From contig NZ_FOJJ01000001.1 of NCBI RefSeq assembly GCF_900111775.1, positions 124,001 through 188,000 of the forward strand: a DNA stretch of 64,000 nt, in the 5' to 3' direction. The position numbers and the translations under genes are program-made. The DNA comes from Desulfuromonas acetexigens. Lineage in GTDB: Bacteria > Desulfobacterota > Desulfuromonadia > Desulfuromonadales > Trichloromonadaceae. Shown in pieces: positions 9,155-18,615 of the stretch. The notes under the pieces were generated by a model, which was not told the origin of the DNA, ran no database searches, and was given only the letters and a program-made list of their open reading frames with translations. Numbering within the stretch: position 1 is the first letter of the stretch; every line of letters begins with the position of its first letter.

Positions 9155-11278
9155 TCAACGATTCGTTAATCCGCCAGCGTCCAGCGGGGGAATGCTTTCG
9201 TTATGGACAGGATGGGGGTTGAGAGTTTTGCCCGGCAGATGCTGTCGAAAACCCCCTTTTTGTATCATCTCCAAAAAGGTCTCCGCGACAATCGGGTCAA
9301 ACTGGGTACCGGTATAGCTGCGGATTTCTTCGACGGCCTCCTCGAAGGAGAGCGCTTCCCGGTAGGGGCGATCGGAAATCATCGCGTCAAAGGTGTCGGC
9401 GACGGCAAGAATCCGGGCTTCCATGAGAATTTCATCCCCTTTGAGATGGTTGGGATAGCCCTTGCCGTCGTAGCGTTCGTGGTGTTGGGCGATGATTTTG
9501 CGCACATCCTTGAGGAACTGGATCGGTTCCAGGATCTTCACGCCGATAAGGGGATGCTGGTGCAGGGCCTGGACATTCTGATGGGTCAGATCCCCTTTTT
9601 TGTGTAGCAGTTCCCGGTCGATGCCGATCTTGCCGATGTCGTGTAGAACCGCCGCTTGTTCCAGGCGTTTGAGCCGCTCCGGCGGAAGGCTTAGGCGGCG
9701 GGCGAGGGCGAGGCTGATACGCGTGACCCGTTCCGAATGGCCGTGGGTGTAGGCGTCGCTCGCTTCGATGGCGGAAACCAGGGCCTGCACCGTATTCAGG
9801 TAGGTCGTCTGTTGCTCTTCGTAGAGTTGGGCATTCTTGATGGCGATGCTGGCCTGGCCGGCAATGGTGGAGAGAAGTTCCAGGTCTTCGGTGTAGAAGG
9901 AGGAACCGTCACGGCGGTTGGCCATGGTGATGGTGCCGATCGGCTCGCCGTTGACCATGAGCGGGGCGCAGATCACTGTCTCGCGGGTGAAGCCGAGGCG
10001 GCTGACCTTGTTGAAGTGGTCGGCATCGTTGATATTCTGGATCAGGAGGGGCTTGCGGTTCTCGATGACCCAGTGGGAGACGCCGCCGTTTTCCAGGGGG
10101 ATGCGCATGCCGGAAGCGGGGGGCGAGGGCAGGCCGAAGGAGCCGCCGATGGTCAGTTCGTGGGTTTCCCGGTCGAAGAGCAGAATGTAGCCGGCGCTGG
10201 CCTTGAGGGTGTCGACGGTGGCCTCGATGAGCAACTGGAACAGCTTGCCCTGGTTCATCGTCGAGTTGATCGCCAGGCCCATATTGTAGAGGGCCGACAG
10301 GCGGTGGACCGCTTGCTGCAACGTGGTGTTTTTGCTTTCCAGTTCGCCGGCAAGGTCGGCGATGCGGTAGTTGGCTTCTTCGATTTCACCGATGCGCTGT
10401 TCCAAGGAGGCGTTGAGGTATTCGATCTCCTTGAGGCGTTCCTCCAGGGTGGTGTTCATCGCCTCGATCTGCTCCTGATGCGCGAGCTTTTCCTTGCCGA
10501 CGGCGATTTCCCGTTCCTGGCGTACCATCTCGTGAATCTGGGTTCTGAGCCGCTCGACCATGCGATTGAACTTTTCGGAGAGCTGCGCCATCTCCTTCGA
10601 GGTCGTGAGGGAGACCGTCGCCTGTTCAAACTCTCCCTTTTCCAGATGGTTCATGGCCCCGACCAGGCTGCGCAGGGGTTTTTCCACGTAGTACATGACA
10701 AAACCGGTGATGGCGAGGATCAGGAAGAGGAGCATCGGGAAAGAAGAGGCAATCGCCCGAAAATTAAGCTGGCTGTGCATGTTTGCCAGATCGTCGATGG
10801 CGATATGGATGCTGAGGATACCGAGAACCCGTTCGCTCTGGTCATGGCAGGCGTGACAGTCGGGTTCGTTGTAAATGGGGAGGATGCGCGCCTGATAAAT
10901 CTGACCGTTGTGCTCGTGGCGGCTGGAAAACTGCTGCGAACGGTAGGCGATCAGGTCGACGGCGGGGACCAGATCGCCGACACTTTCCGACCGTCCGGAA
11001 CGGAGGATGCGTCCTGACTCGTCGAAAATCTGAACGAATTCCAGGGTGGGTTCGGTCTGAATCTCTTCGAGAATTTCCGCGACCCGGTCGTTTTCGCCGC
11101 TGCGCATGAAGGTAATGACGCTGTTGCGGATGGTGTCACCGAGAATACGGCTGTGCTGCATCGCCAGCTGGTTCAGGGTCTCGCGATGCGCGGCCAGGTG
11201 GTGCCACATGCTCAGGGACACCACCATCAGGGCGATCAGGGTGGAAAGTATAAGAAATTTCGATTTGAGAGAAATCAT
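9155..11278 (-). CDS. HD-GYP cyclic-di-GMP phosphodiesterase with periplasmic c-type heme motif
   Basis: 707 residues. The domains in order are: TM1 (about 5-27); a periplasmic sensor region containing C141-H-A-C144-H145, a CxxCH heme c attachment motif; TM2 (about 178-200); HAMP; a long coiled coil; GAF (about 335-490); and HD-GYP. The catalytic His546-Asp547 (LHDIGKIGID) and the GKGYP motif near residue 604 are intact. HD-GYP enzymes hydrolyse cyclic-di-GMP. The heme motif in a redox or gas-sensing position resembles the heme-binding sensors known from Geobacter chemoreceptors; this is inference. The ribosome site is weak (AGGT). First gene of the pair with the GGDEF cyclase. Confidence 0.93.
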   Translation of the reverse strand: MISLKSKFLILSTLIALMVVSLSMWHHLAAHRETLNQLAMQHSRILGDTIRNSVITFMRSGENDRVAEILEEIQTEPTLEFVQIFDESGRILRSGRSESVGDLVPAVDLIAYRSQQFSSRHEHNGQIYQARILPIYNEPDCHACHDQSERVLGILSIHIAIDDLANMHSQLNFRAIASSFPMLLFLILAITGFVMYYVEKPLRSLVGAMNHLEKGEFEQATVSLTTSKEMAQLSEKFNRMVERLRTQIHEMVRQEREIAVGKEKLAHQEQIEAMNTTLEERLKEIEYLNASLEQRIGEIEEANYRIADLAGELESKNTTLQQAVHRLSALYNMGLAINSTMNQGKLFQLLIEATVDTLKASAGYILLFDRETHELTIGGSFGLPSPPASGMRIPLENGGVSHWVIENRKPLLIQNINDADHFNKVSRLGFTRETVICAPLMVNGEPIGTITMANRRDGSSFYTEDLELLSTIAGQASIAIKNAQLYEEQQTTYLNTVQALVSAIEASDAYTHGHSERVTRISLALARRLSLPPERLKRLEQAAVLHDIGKIGIDRELLHKKGDLTHQNVQALHQHPLIGVKILEPIQFLKDVRKIIAQHHERYDGKGYPNHLKGDEILMEARILAVADTFDAMISDRPYREALSFEEAVEEIRSYTGTQFDPIVAETFLEMIQKGGFRQHLPGKTLNPHPVHNESIPPLDAGGLTNR

Positions 11279-11580
11279 TTATACCTGAATGTCCGGTTGA
11301 CCCTTCGGCCCGCCCGGTGAAATCACGGAGCGCGTTTGTCCGAACCCCGCGAAAAGCCCACCATTGGTGCCTTGCCAGGGGTCGAGAGGTACGCGCGATA
11401 GTCAATTAATACAGCATACCCCTGAGCAGGTCGCGACGGCAACGGCTTTTTTCTGCGGGCCACATGCCGGCCTTGACGGAAGGGCGGCGAGTCTTTAAGA
11501 TGAGGCCGCGAAAACCCATAATGAATTGCAAATATTCTGCCAGTTTTCGCAAAACCCCACAGGAAAAGGTGTCGTGGACT
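11279..11580. other. Divergent intergenic region between the HD-GYP gene and the DUF2065 gene
   Basis: About 300 bases without a supported gene. It must hold promoters for both directions. Plus strand: a candidate at 11473-11501. Minus strand: a weak candidate TTGCCG (11442-11437), 18 bases, TATGCT (11418-11413). No hairpin terminator, repeat or RNA gene was recognised. Confidence 0.5.
11473..11501 (+). promoter_or_regulatory. Candidate sigma-70 promoter for the DUF2065-queA-tgt region
   Basis: TTGACG (11473-11478), 17 bases, TAAGAT (11496-11501), about 80 bases before the DUF2065 start. Box match and spacing are good, but it was found by eye only. Confidence 0.45.
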
Positions 11581-11766
11581 ATGGAATTTCTTTTATCCCT
11601 CTTGGGGGTCTGGATGATCATTGAGGGGATCCCCTGGTTCCTCTCTCCCGGGGGGATGAAAAACGCCCTGCGTCAGATGCTTTCCCTGCCAGATAAAAGT
11701 CTACGGCTGATGGGGGCTGTCCTGATGTTCGCTGGGCTCCTCACGGTCTACCTGGTTCGTGGCTAG
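11581..11766 (+). CDS. DUF2065 (YjeT-like) small membrane protein
   Basis: 61 residues with two hydrophobic segments joined by a short polar loop (FLSPGGMK, then a Leu/Lys stretch). This is the pattern of DUF2065 proteins such as E. coli YjeT, whose function is unknown. The ATG at 11581 fits the family length; an earlier in-frame Met at 11464 would add a charged stretch unlike the family. AGGAAAAGG lies a little far upstream (about 12 bases). It precedes queA by 79 bases in the same direction. Confidence 0.75.
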   Translation: MEFLLSLLGVWMIIEGIPWFLSPGGMKNALRQMLSLPDKSLRLMGAVLMFAGLLTVYLVRG

Positions 11767-11845
11767 GGGGCCGAAAGGAATTGACTTTTGTCCCTGCTTT
11801 GTGATTGATTGGCTCCCGGTTCGGCACCCTCCGACGTAGGTTTTA

Positions 11846-12877
11846 ATGTTCCTTGACGATTTTGATTTTGCGCTTCCCGAAAGCCTGATTGCCCAGTATC
11901 CCCGGCCCGAGCGGGAGGACGCCCGACTTCTCGTGCTGCGGCGAGATGACCGGGAAATCCGCTCTACCGCTTTTCGCGATCTGGGCGCCTTTTTCCGGCC
12001 TGGCGATCTGCTCGTTCTCAACGATACCCGGGTCATTCCCGCCCGATTGCTGGGAGAGAAGGAGAGTGGTGGGCGGATTGAAGTCTTTCTGGTCCGGCGC
12101 CTCGCTACCGACGGCGAGGAATGGGCCTGTCTGACCAAGTCCTCCAAATCGCCCCGGCCCGGCACCCGGTTGCGTCTTGGCGTTGCCATTGAGGGAACCG
12201 TACTCCCCGGCGGCGAGCAGCCGTACCGGCATATCCGTTTTGAATGTTCGGGGGATTTTACCGCCGCTTTGGAACGGGAAGGGCAGATTCCATTGCCCCC
12301 CTACATCCGTCGTGACGCCGATGCCAGTGACCGTACCCGCTACCAGACGGTCTTTGCCCGCTCCGACGGTGCCGTTGCCGCGCCTACCGCCGGTCTGCAC
12401 TTCACCGAGCGCACCCTTGATGAGTTGCGCGGGCGCGGGGTGGAGATTCATCCCCTGACGTTGCATGTCGGCCTCGGCACCTTTTTGCCGGTACGAGTGG
12501 AGAATGTCCTTGAACACCGGATGCATCATGAACCTTATGTGGTGCCGACGGAAACCGCGGCGGCGGTCAATCGCGCCAAGGAGGAAGGGCGCCGGGTTTT
12601 CGCTCTCGGCACCACCACCACCCGCGCCCTGGAGCACGCGGTGGACGGGCAGGGGCGTTTGCGCGCGGGGGAGGGGAGCAGCGATCTCTTCATCTATCCC
12701 GGTTTTCGTTTTCGCCTTGTCGATGCCCTGATCACCAATTTTCATCTGCCGAAGTCGACCCTGCTCATGCTCGTCTCCGCCTTCGCGGATCGGGAATTTG
12801 TTCTTGAAGCTTATCGGCAGGCAGTACGGGAAGAGTATCGTTTTTTCAGTTACGGCGACTGTATGTTGATACTGTAA
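11846..12877 (+). CDS. queA: S-adenosylmethionine:tRNA ribosyltransferase-isomerase
   Basis: 343 residues, the normal QueA size. It transfers and isomerises the ribosyl group of SAM onto preQ1 in tRNA, giving epoxyqueuosine. Family blocks seen include the N-terminal FDFALPESLIAQYP, LVLNDTRVIPARL, GRIEVFLV, APTAGLHFT and the C-terminal FHLPKSTLLMLVSAF. The next gene is tgt, the preceding enzyme of the pathway, 51 bases downstream, so both late queuosine steps are encoded together. Confidence 0.97.
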   Translation: MFLDDFDFALPESLIAQYPRPEREDARLLVLRRDDREIRSTAFRDLGAFFRPGDLLVLNDTRVIPARLLGEKESGGRIEVFLVRRLATDGEEWACLTKSSKSPRPGTRLRLGVAIEGTVLPGGEQPYRHIRFECSGDFTAALEREGQIPLPPYIRRDADASDRTRYQTVFARSDGAVAAPTAGLHFTERTLDELRGRGVEIHPLTLHVGLGTFLPVRVENVLEHRMHHEPYVVPTETAAAVNRAKEEGRRVFALGTTTTRALEHAVDGQGRLRAGEGSSDLFIYPGFRFRLVDALITNFHLPKSTLLMLVSAFADREFVLEAYRQAVREEYRFFSYGDCMLIL

Positions 12878-12901
12878 ACCGACCTTTTTTCGCTTGTTTG
12901 A

Positions 12902-14044
<1,143 letters not shown>

Positions 14045-14116
14045 AACCTGACGGCCGGGTTTACGGTTTTTCTTCTAGCGGTTTTCACGATATTTCATGA
14101 CAAGGAGGTTTCACCA

Positions 14117-14434
14117 ATGATTTCTGAAGCATACGCAATGGCTCCGCCCGCCGGCGGACAGGCCGGGGGCGCCCCCGGATACGAAGGCATTCTCATGCTG
14201 GTGGTGATGTTCGCCATCTTCTATTTCCTGTTGATCCGTCCGCAGCAAAAACGGGCCAAGCAGCACAAGCAGCTCATTGAGAACCTGAAGGTCGGCGATC
14301 AGGTCGTGACCGCCGGCGGCCTGCACGGCAAAGTGGCCGCTCTGCAGGATACCGTGGTCATGGTTGAGGTCGCCGCTGGGGTCAAGATCAAAATCAGCCG
14401 CAGTTCCATCGTGGCGACCCGCCAGGAGCAGTAG
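14117..14434 (+). CDS. yajC: Preprotein translocase subunit YajC
   Basis: 105 residues with a single membrane helix near 25-45 (VVMFAIFYFLLIRPQQKR), followed by a basic stretch and a small cytoplasmic domain containing GDQVVTAGG. YajC associates with SecDF in the inner membrane. Strong ribosome site (AAGGAGG). Leads the yajC-secD-secF-TPR series. Confidence 0.96.
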   Translation: MISEAYAMAPPAGGQAGGAPGYEGILMLVVMFAIFYFLLIRPQQKRAKQHKQLIENLKVGDQVVTAGGLHGKVAALQDTVVMVEVAAGVKIKISRSSIVATRQEQ

Positions 14435-14530
14435 TTCCGGCCGGGGCCGCGAGGCCCGCTTCGCTCCGGCGGGTTCGCCATCGCGCGCCCGCCGGTTTCG
14501 TTCAACGGACCAAAGGAGAATATTTCTACC

Positions 14531-16129
14531 ATGGCCAGAAGCCTCAAGTTACGGGGGGGGCTGGTTCTGCTCTGCCTCCTCCTGTCGTTCATTTCCTTGG
14601 CCCCGACCTTCTGGGGCGGCAGCCTGCCCGGCTGGTGGACCAAGTCTTTCGATCCCATTCATCTGGGTCTCGACCTGCAGGGCGGCATGCATCTGGTGCT
14701 GGGGGTCGATGTGGACAAGGCGGTGGAAAGCCGCCTGGACAGCACCCTCGATCAGGTCGAAAGTTTGCTCGCCGAGAAAGATGTGGTTTTTAAGCGGGCC
14801 GAGCGTCTTCCTGGCGAGCGTCTGGCGGTCACCGTCTACGACGAGGAGTCGGGCAAGGCTGTGGATGCCCTGATGGGGGAAAGTTTCCCCACCCTTGAGG
14901 CCATGACCCTCTCTCAGGAGGGGGGGTACATCCAGAAAAATTACCGTCTGGGGGATCAGGAAATCGCCAATATCCGCGATTACGCCATCCGCCAGGCCCT
15001 GGAAACCCTGCGCAACCGTGTCGACCAGTTCGGGGTCAGCGAGCCGACCCTGCAGCTGCAGAATAACGACCGCATCCTGATTCAGCTTCCGGGGATCAAG
15101 GATCCCGAACGGGCCATCGCCCTGCTCGGCAAGACCGCCCGTCTCGAATTCAAGATGGTCGCCGAAGATGCCAATCCCGAGGACGCCGTCAAGGGCAATC
15201 TCCCGCCCGGCACTCAACTCCTCTATGAACGCAACGTCAACCGTCAGACCGGCGAGGCCACGGAAACACCTCTGGTTGTTTATGAGAAGACCGCCTTGAC
15301 CGGCGATCTGCTCGCCGATGCCCAGGTGCGTATTGACACCCGTTTCAACGAGCCTTACGTCGGCATCGACTTCAACCCGGTGGGCGCCAAGCGCTTCGAT
15401 CAGATCACCGCCGCCAACGTCGGCAAGCGCATGGCCATCGTCCTCGACGATACCGTCTACTCGGCGCCGGTCATTCGTGAGCGCATTTCCGGCGGCAGCG
15501 CCCAGATCAGCGGCGCTTTCAACGAGCAGGAAGCGACCGACCTGGCCATTGTCCTGCGCGCCGGTTCCCTACCGGCGCCGGTGAAAATCCTCGAAAACCG
15601 CACCGTCGGACCCTCCTTGGGGCGTGATTCCATCAATCAGGGGATTGTTTCCGTCGTTGTCGGCGGCCTGCTGGTGGTGCTGGCCATGGCCTTTTACTAC
15701 CGCCTTTCCGGGCTGGTCGCCAACCTGGTGCTGATCCTCAATCTGGTCTTCATCATGGCGATGCTCTCCCTTTTCAAGGCGACCCTGACCCTCCCCGGTA
15801 TTGCCGGCATCGTCCTTACCATCGGCATGGCGGTCGACGCCAACGTCTTGATATTCGAGCGGATCCGCGAGGAGCTTCGACTCGGCAAGACGGTGCGTAA
15901 CGCCCTCGATGCCGGTTACGCCAAGGCGATGCTGACCATCATCGATGCCAACGTGACGACCCTGATCGCGGCCCTGGTCCTCTTCCAGTTCGGTACCGGT
16001 CCGGTCAAGGGTTTTGCCGTCACTCTTTCGGTGGGGATCGTTTCCTCGCTCTTCACGGCGATTTTCGTTTCCCGGTTGATTTTCGACCTGTTCCTCGGTA
16101 ACCGGCACATCAAGCGGTTGAGCATATAA
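14531..16129 (+). CDS. secD: Protein translocase subunit SecD
   Basis: 532 residues. One N-terminal helix is followed by the large periplasmic region, with the DLQGGMHLVLGVD motif near 45-57 and the RNRVDQFGVSEP block near 165. The five-helix C-terminal RND-type core contains GMAVDANVLIFERIREE. SecD works with SecF to pull or release secreted polypeptides using the proton or sodium gradient. AAGGAG ribosome site. secF follows after 13 bases. Confidence 0.97.
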   Translation: MARSLKLRGGLVLLCLLLSFISLAPTFWGGSLPGWWTKSFDPIHLGLDLQGGMHLVLGVDVDKAVESRLDSTLDQVESLLAEKDVVFKRAERLPGERLAVTVYDEESGKAVDALMGESFPTLEAMTLSQEGGYIQKNYRLGDQEIANIRDYAIRQALETLRNRVDQFGVSEPTLQLQNNDRILIQLPGIKDPERAIALLGKTARLEFKMVAEDANPEDAVKGNLPPGTQLLYERNVNRQTGEATETPLVVYEKTALTGDLLADAQVRIDTRFNEPYVGIDFNPVGAKRFDQITAANVGKRMAIVLDDTVYSAPVIRERISGGSAQISGAFNEQEATDLAIVLRAGSLPAPVKILENRTVGPSLGRDSINQGIVSVVVGGLLVVLAMAFYYRLSGLVANLVLILNLVFIMAMLSLFKATLTLPGIAGIVLTIGMAVDANVLIFERIREELRLGKTVRNALDAGYAKAMLTIIDANVTTLIAALVLFQFGTGPVKGFAVTLSVGIVSSLFTAIFVSRLIFDLFLGNRHIKRLSI

Positions 16130-16142
16130 AAAGGAGATCTCC

Positions 16143-17081
16143 GTGGAACTTATCAAGCCCAATATCAATATTGATTTTGTTGGCCGCAGGAAGATGGCGG
16201 TTATCTTTTCTCTGGTACTCATCCTGGTTGGTCTCTCCTCCCTGCTTTTCAAGGGTGGACCCAATTACGGTATCGACTTCGCCGGCGGCACCCTGGTGCA
16301 GATCAAGTTTACCGAGGCAACCGATGCCACCGCTATTCGCGAAGCGCTGAGCGACTTGGATCTCGGCTCTTTTGCGGTGCAGCGCTTCGGCGAAGAGGGG
16401 GACGAGTTTCTCATTCGCGCGCAGAACACCAGCGCTGAACTGGAAGGATTGTCCCATACCATGGCCGCCGCCCTCGAAGGCAAGTACGGCGCCGGGAGCG
16501 TGGAGATCCGCCGGGCCGAGATGGTCGGTCCCCAGGTCGGCAAGGATCTCCGTGAAAAGGGGCTGATGGCCGTGCTTTACGCCATGATCGGCATCCTCGT
16601 CTACGTCAGTTGGCGCTTTGAGTTCCGTTATGCCGTCGGTGCCGTCATCGCCCTGCTGCACGACGTTCTCATTACCCTGGGTGCTTTTTCCCTCTTCAAC
16701 ATGGAAATCGACCTGCCGGTCATCGCCGCTTTTCTGGCGATCATCGGTTACTCCCTCAACGACACCATCATCGTTTATGACCGGATTCGCGAGAACCTGG
16801 GCAAGCATTCCAAGGAAGGGTTGGCGTCGGTCATCAATCACTCCATCAACGAAACCCTCTCCCGCACCATCCTCACCTCCGGGACCACCTTGCTGGTCGT
16901 CGCTGCGCTCTTCATTTTTGGCGGCGGGGTGATTCACACCTTTGCCTTCGCGTTGCTGGTCGGGATTGTGATCGGAACCTATTCGTCCATTTTTGTCGCC
17001 AGCCCGCTGCTGCTCTTCTGGGAAAACCGCAAGGGTGGTCAGGATGCCGGCAAAGTTGCGACGGCCGGGGGGAAGGTATGA
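16143..17081 (+). CDS. secF: Protein translocase subunit SecF
   Basis: 312 residues from a GTG start that has AAGGAG upstream. The pattern is one N-terminal helix, the GIDFAGGTLVQI motif near 41-52, a periplasmic domain, then five helices with the conserved GYSLNDTIIVYDRIREN block. SecF forms the heterodimer with SecD in the inner membrane. The last four bases overlap the start of a TPR protein gene, which implies translational coupling. Confidence 0.97.
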   Translation: MELIKPNINIDFVGRRKMAVIFSLVLILVGLSSLLFKGGPNYGIDFAGGTLVQIKFTEATDATAIREALSDLDLGSFAVQRFGEEGDEFLIRAQNTSAELEGLSHTMAAALEGKYGAGSVEIRRAEMVGPQVGKDLREKGLMAVLYAMIGILVYVSWRFEFRYAVGAVIALLHDVLITLGAFSLFNMEIDLPVIAAFLAIIGYSLNDTIIVYDRIRENLGKHSKEGLASVINHSINETLSRTILTSGTTLLVVAALFIFGGGVIHTFAFALLVGIVIGTYSSIFVASPLLLFWENRKGGQDAGKVATAGGKV

Positions 17082-17644
17082 AAAAGGAGACATTCTTTTT
17101 TATCGCCGTCGCTCTGATCGTCGGGGTGCTGGTCGGCGTTCTGGTCAGCAAGGGGGGACGCAGTTCGGCACCGGTCCAGGGCGGCGCGCCGGCGGAGACC
17201 GCAGCCAATCTGCAACAAAATATCCAGTTGATAGAGAAGTTGGTGGCCGAGGATCCCAGTAATCGCGGCGCCTGGGTGCAGCTCGGACATGCCTACTTCG
17301 ACAGTCGTCAACCGGTCAAAGCGATCGAGGCCTATAACAAGGCGTTGGAACTCGATCCCAACGATCCCGACGTGCTCACCGATCAGGGAGTGATGTTTCG
17401 CGATATGGGCTGGTTCGATCGCGCCGAAGAAAACTTCATCAAGGCCAACGAGCTCAATCCCGCCCATGCCCAGAGTCTCTTCAATCTTGGGGTGGTCTAC
17501 CGTTACGACATGAACGACGCCAATCGCGCCCGCGAGGTCTGGACCCGCTATCTTCAGGTCAACCCGAGCGGTCCCGGCTCCGAGAATATCCGCCGCGAAC
17601 TGCAAGCCTTGGGCGGCGCCTCGACCCTGGCTCCTCCCCGATAG
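17078..17644 (+). CDS. Membrane-anchored TPR protein coupled to secDF
   Basis: 188 residues. One N-terminal hydrophobic helix (residues 5-24) with few preceding charges acts as signal anchor, then a short linker, then about three tetratricopeptide repeats (about 55-165) with typical W-x2-L-G-x2-Y and A-x3-F/Y-x2-A-x-E-L-x-P spacing. The repeats should face the periplasm. TPRs bind proteins; the partner is not evident. The ATG overlaps the secF stop by four bases, so it is probably made together with SecF, and a good terminator follows. A role near the translocon is inference from position only. Confidence 0.85.
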   Translation: MKKETFFFIAVALIVGVLVGVLVSKGGRSSAPVQGGAPAETAANLQQNIQLIEKLVAEDPSNRGAWVQLGHAYFDSRQPVKAIEAYNKALELDPNDPDVLTDQGVMFRDMGWFDRAEENFIKANELNPAHAQSLFNLGVVYRYDMNDANRAREVWTRYLQVNPSGPGSENIRRELQALGGASTLAPPR

Positions 17645-17696
17645 ACAGGGGGGCTCCGCATCGCTCCGGGTCCTTCCGGAGGGCAAGTAAAATCTC

Positions 17697-17727
17697 AGGC
17701 CGAAAGCACCGCTTTCGGCCTTTTTTT
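17697..17727 (+). terminator. Intrinsic terminator after the secDF-TPR operon
   Basis: Eleven-base perfect stem (AGGCCGAAAGC with its complement), three-base loop ACC, followed by seven T. A textbook rho-independent terminator. Confidence 0.9.
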
Positions 17728-17739
17728 CAAGGAGATAGG

Positions 17740-18615
17740 ATGCCCGCCCTGAGCCGAGCTTCGATTGCCTCCGCCTTGATGCTTTTGGCGCTTCTTCTCG
17801 GGGCCTGCTTCGGTCCCGGGAAGCCTCTCTCCGGCAAGCTGTCGGGGGATATCCATTGGCGGGGACGGGTCGTTATCGACGGCGATCTGGTCCTGGCCGA
17901 GGGTTCGCGGTTACTCATCGCCCCCGGTACGGAAGTTCTTTTCCTCCCCCCTGGTCCCGGGCGGGATCGATGGACGGAACATCCCAATTTCGTCGGGAGC
18001 GAGTTGATCGTCCGTGGTGAGTTGCTTGCCGAGGGGACGGCGACCGCGCCCATTGTCTTTCGTCATGCCGACCCGGTCGCTGCGCCGGGCAGTTGGGGGG
18101 GGATCAACTTCGAGCCCGATTCCCGCGCGCGCTTTGCCTTTTGCCGTTTCACCCAGGCGGATAGTGCTGTGCACAGTCAGGAAGCGAGAGTCAGCATCAA
18201 ACAGTCCCTGTTCGAGAAAAATCTGGTGGGTATCCGCTTCTACTCCAGCGCCATGGGCATCGAAAACAATCTGCTCCGCGACAACGGCACGGCGATCCGT
18301 TTTCATTTCGGGGCGCCGACGATTCGCGGTAACGATATCCGCGACAACCAGCGGGCGTTCTTCATTACCGCCTTTCCTCAGGATTACCGCATTGAGGGGA
18401 ACAGCATCATCGCGAGTTCCGACTACGCCGTTGTTCTTGGCGAAGAGGTCCCCAATGATGTTATGATGCCCGGTAACTATTGGGCGGGGAAACACCTTGG
18501 ATCGAGCGATGTGCCCTTCTATGATGGGCAAATGAGCGGTTATCTCGGGCGGGTGCGGATAGAGCCGCGCCTGGACGCGCCGCCGCCGAATGTGGGGATT
18601 TCATGGAACCGGTAA
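17740..18615 (+). CDS. Lipoprotein with parallel beta-helix (right-handed) repeats
   Basis: 291 residues. Signal peptide with lipobox LLGAC puts the lipid on Cys23. From about residue 40 the sequence has repeated short strands with G/N turns (RGRVVIDGDLVL, GGINFEPDS, AFCRFTQADSAVHSQ, NNLLRDNGTAIRF, RGNDIRDNQ), the signature of a right-handed parallel beta-helix as in NosD-like and pectate-lyase-like folds. No catalytic residues can be assigned. It should be a periplasmic or outer-membrane-anchored surface protein. AAGGAG ribosome site. Its last 13 bases overlap the start of recJ. Confidence 0.82.
   Translation: MPALSRASIASALMLLALLLGACFGPGKPLSGKLSGDIHWRGRVVIDGDLVLAEGSRLLIAPGTEVLFLPPGPGRDRWTEHPNFVGSELIVRGELLAEGTATAPIVFRHADPVAAPGSWGGINFEPDSRARFAFCRFTQADSAVHSQEARVSIKQSLFEKNLVGIRFYSSAMGIENNLLRDNGTAIRFHFGAPTIRGNDIRDNQRAFFITAFPQDYRIEGNSIIASSDYAVVLGEEVPNDVMMPGNYWAGKHLGSSDVPFYDGQMSGYLGRVRIEPRLDAPPPNVGISWNR

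Noticed and set aside
14435-14530. GC-rich inverted repeats between yajC and secD as a terminator
   Set aside because: Short stems without a T-run, and secD is expected to be co-transcribed.
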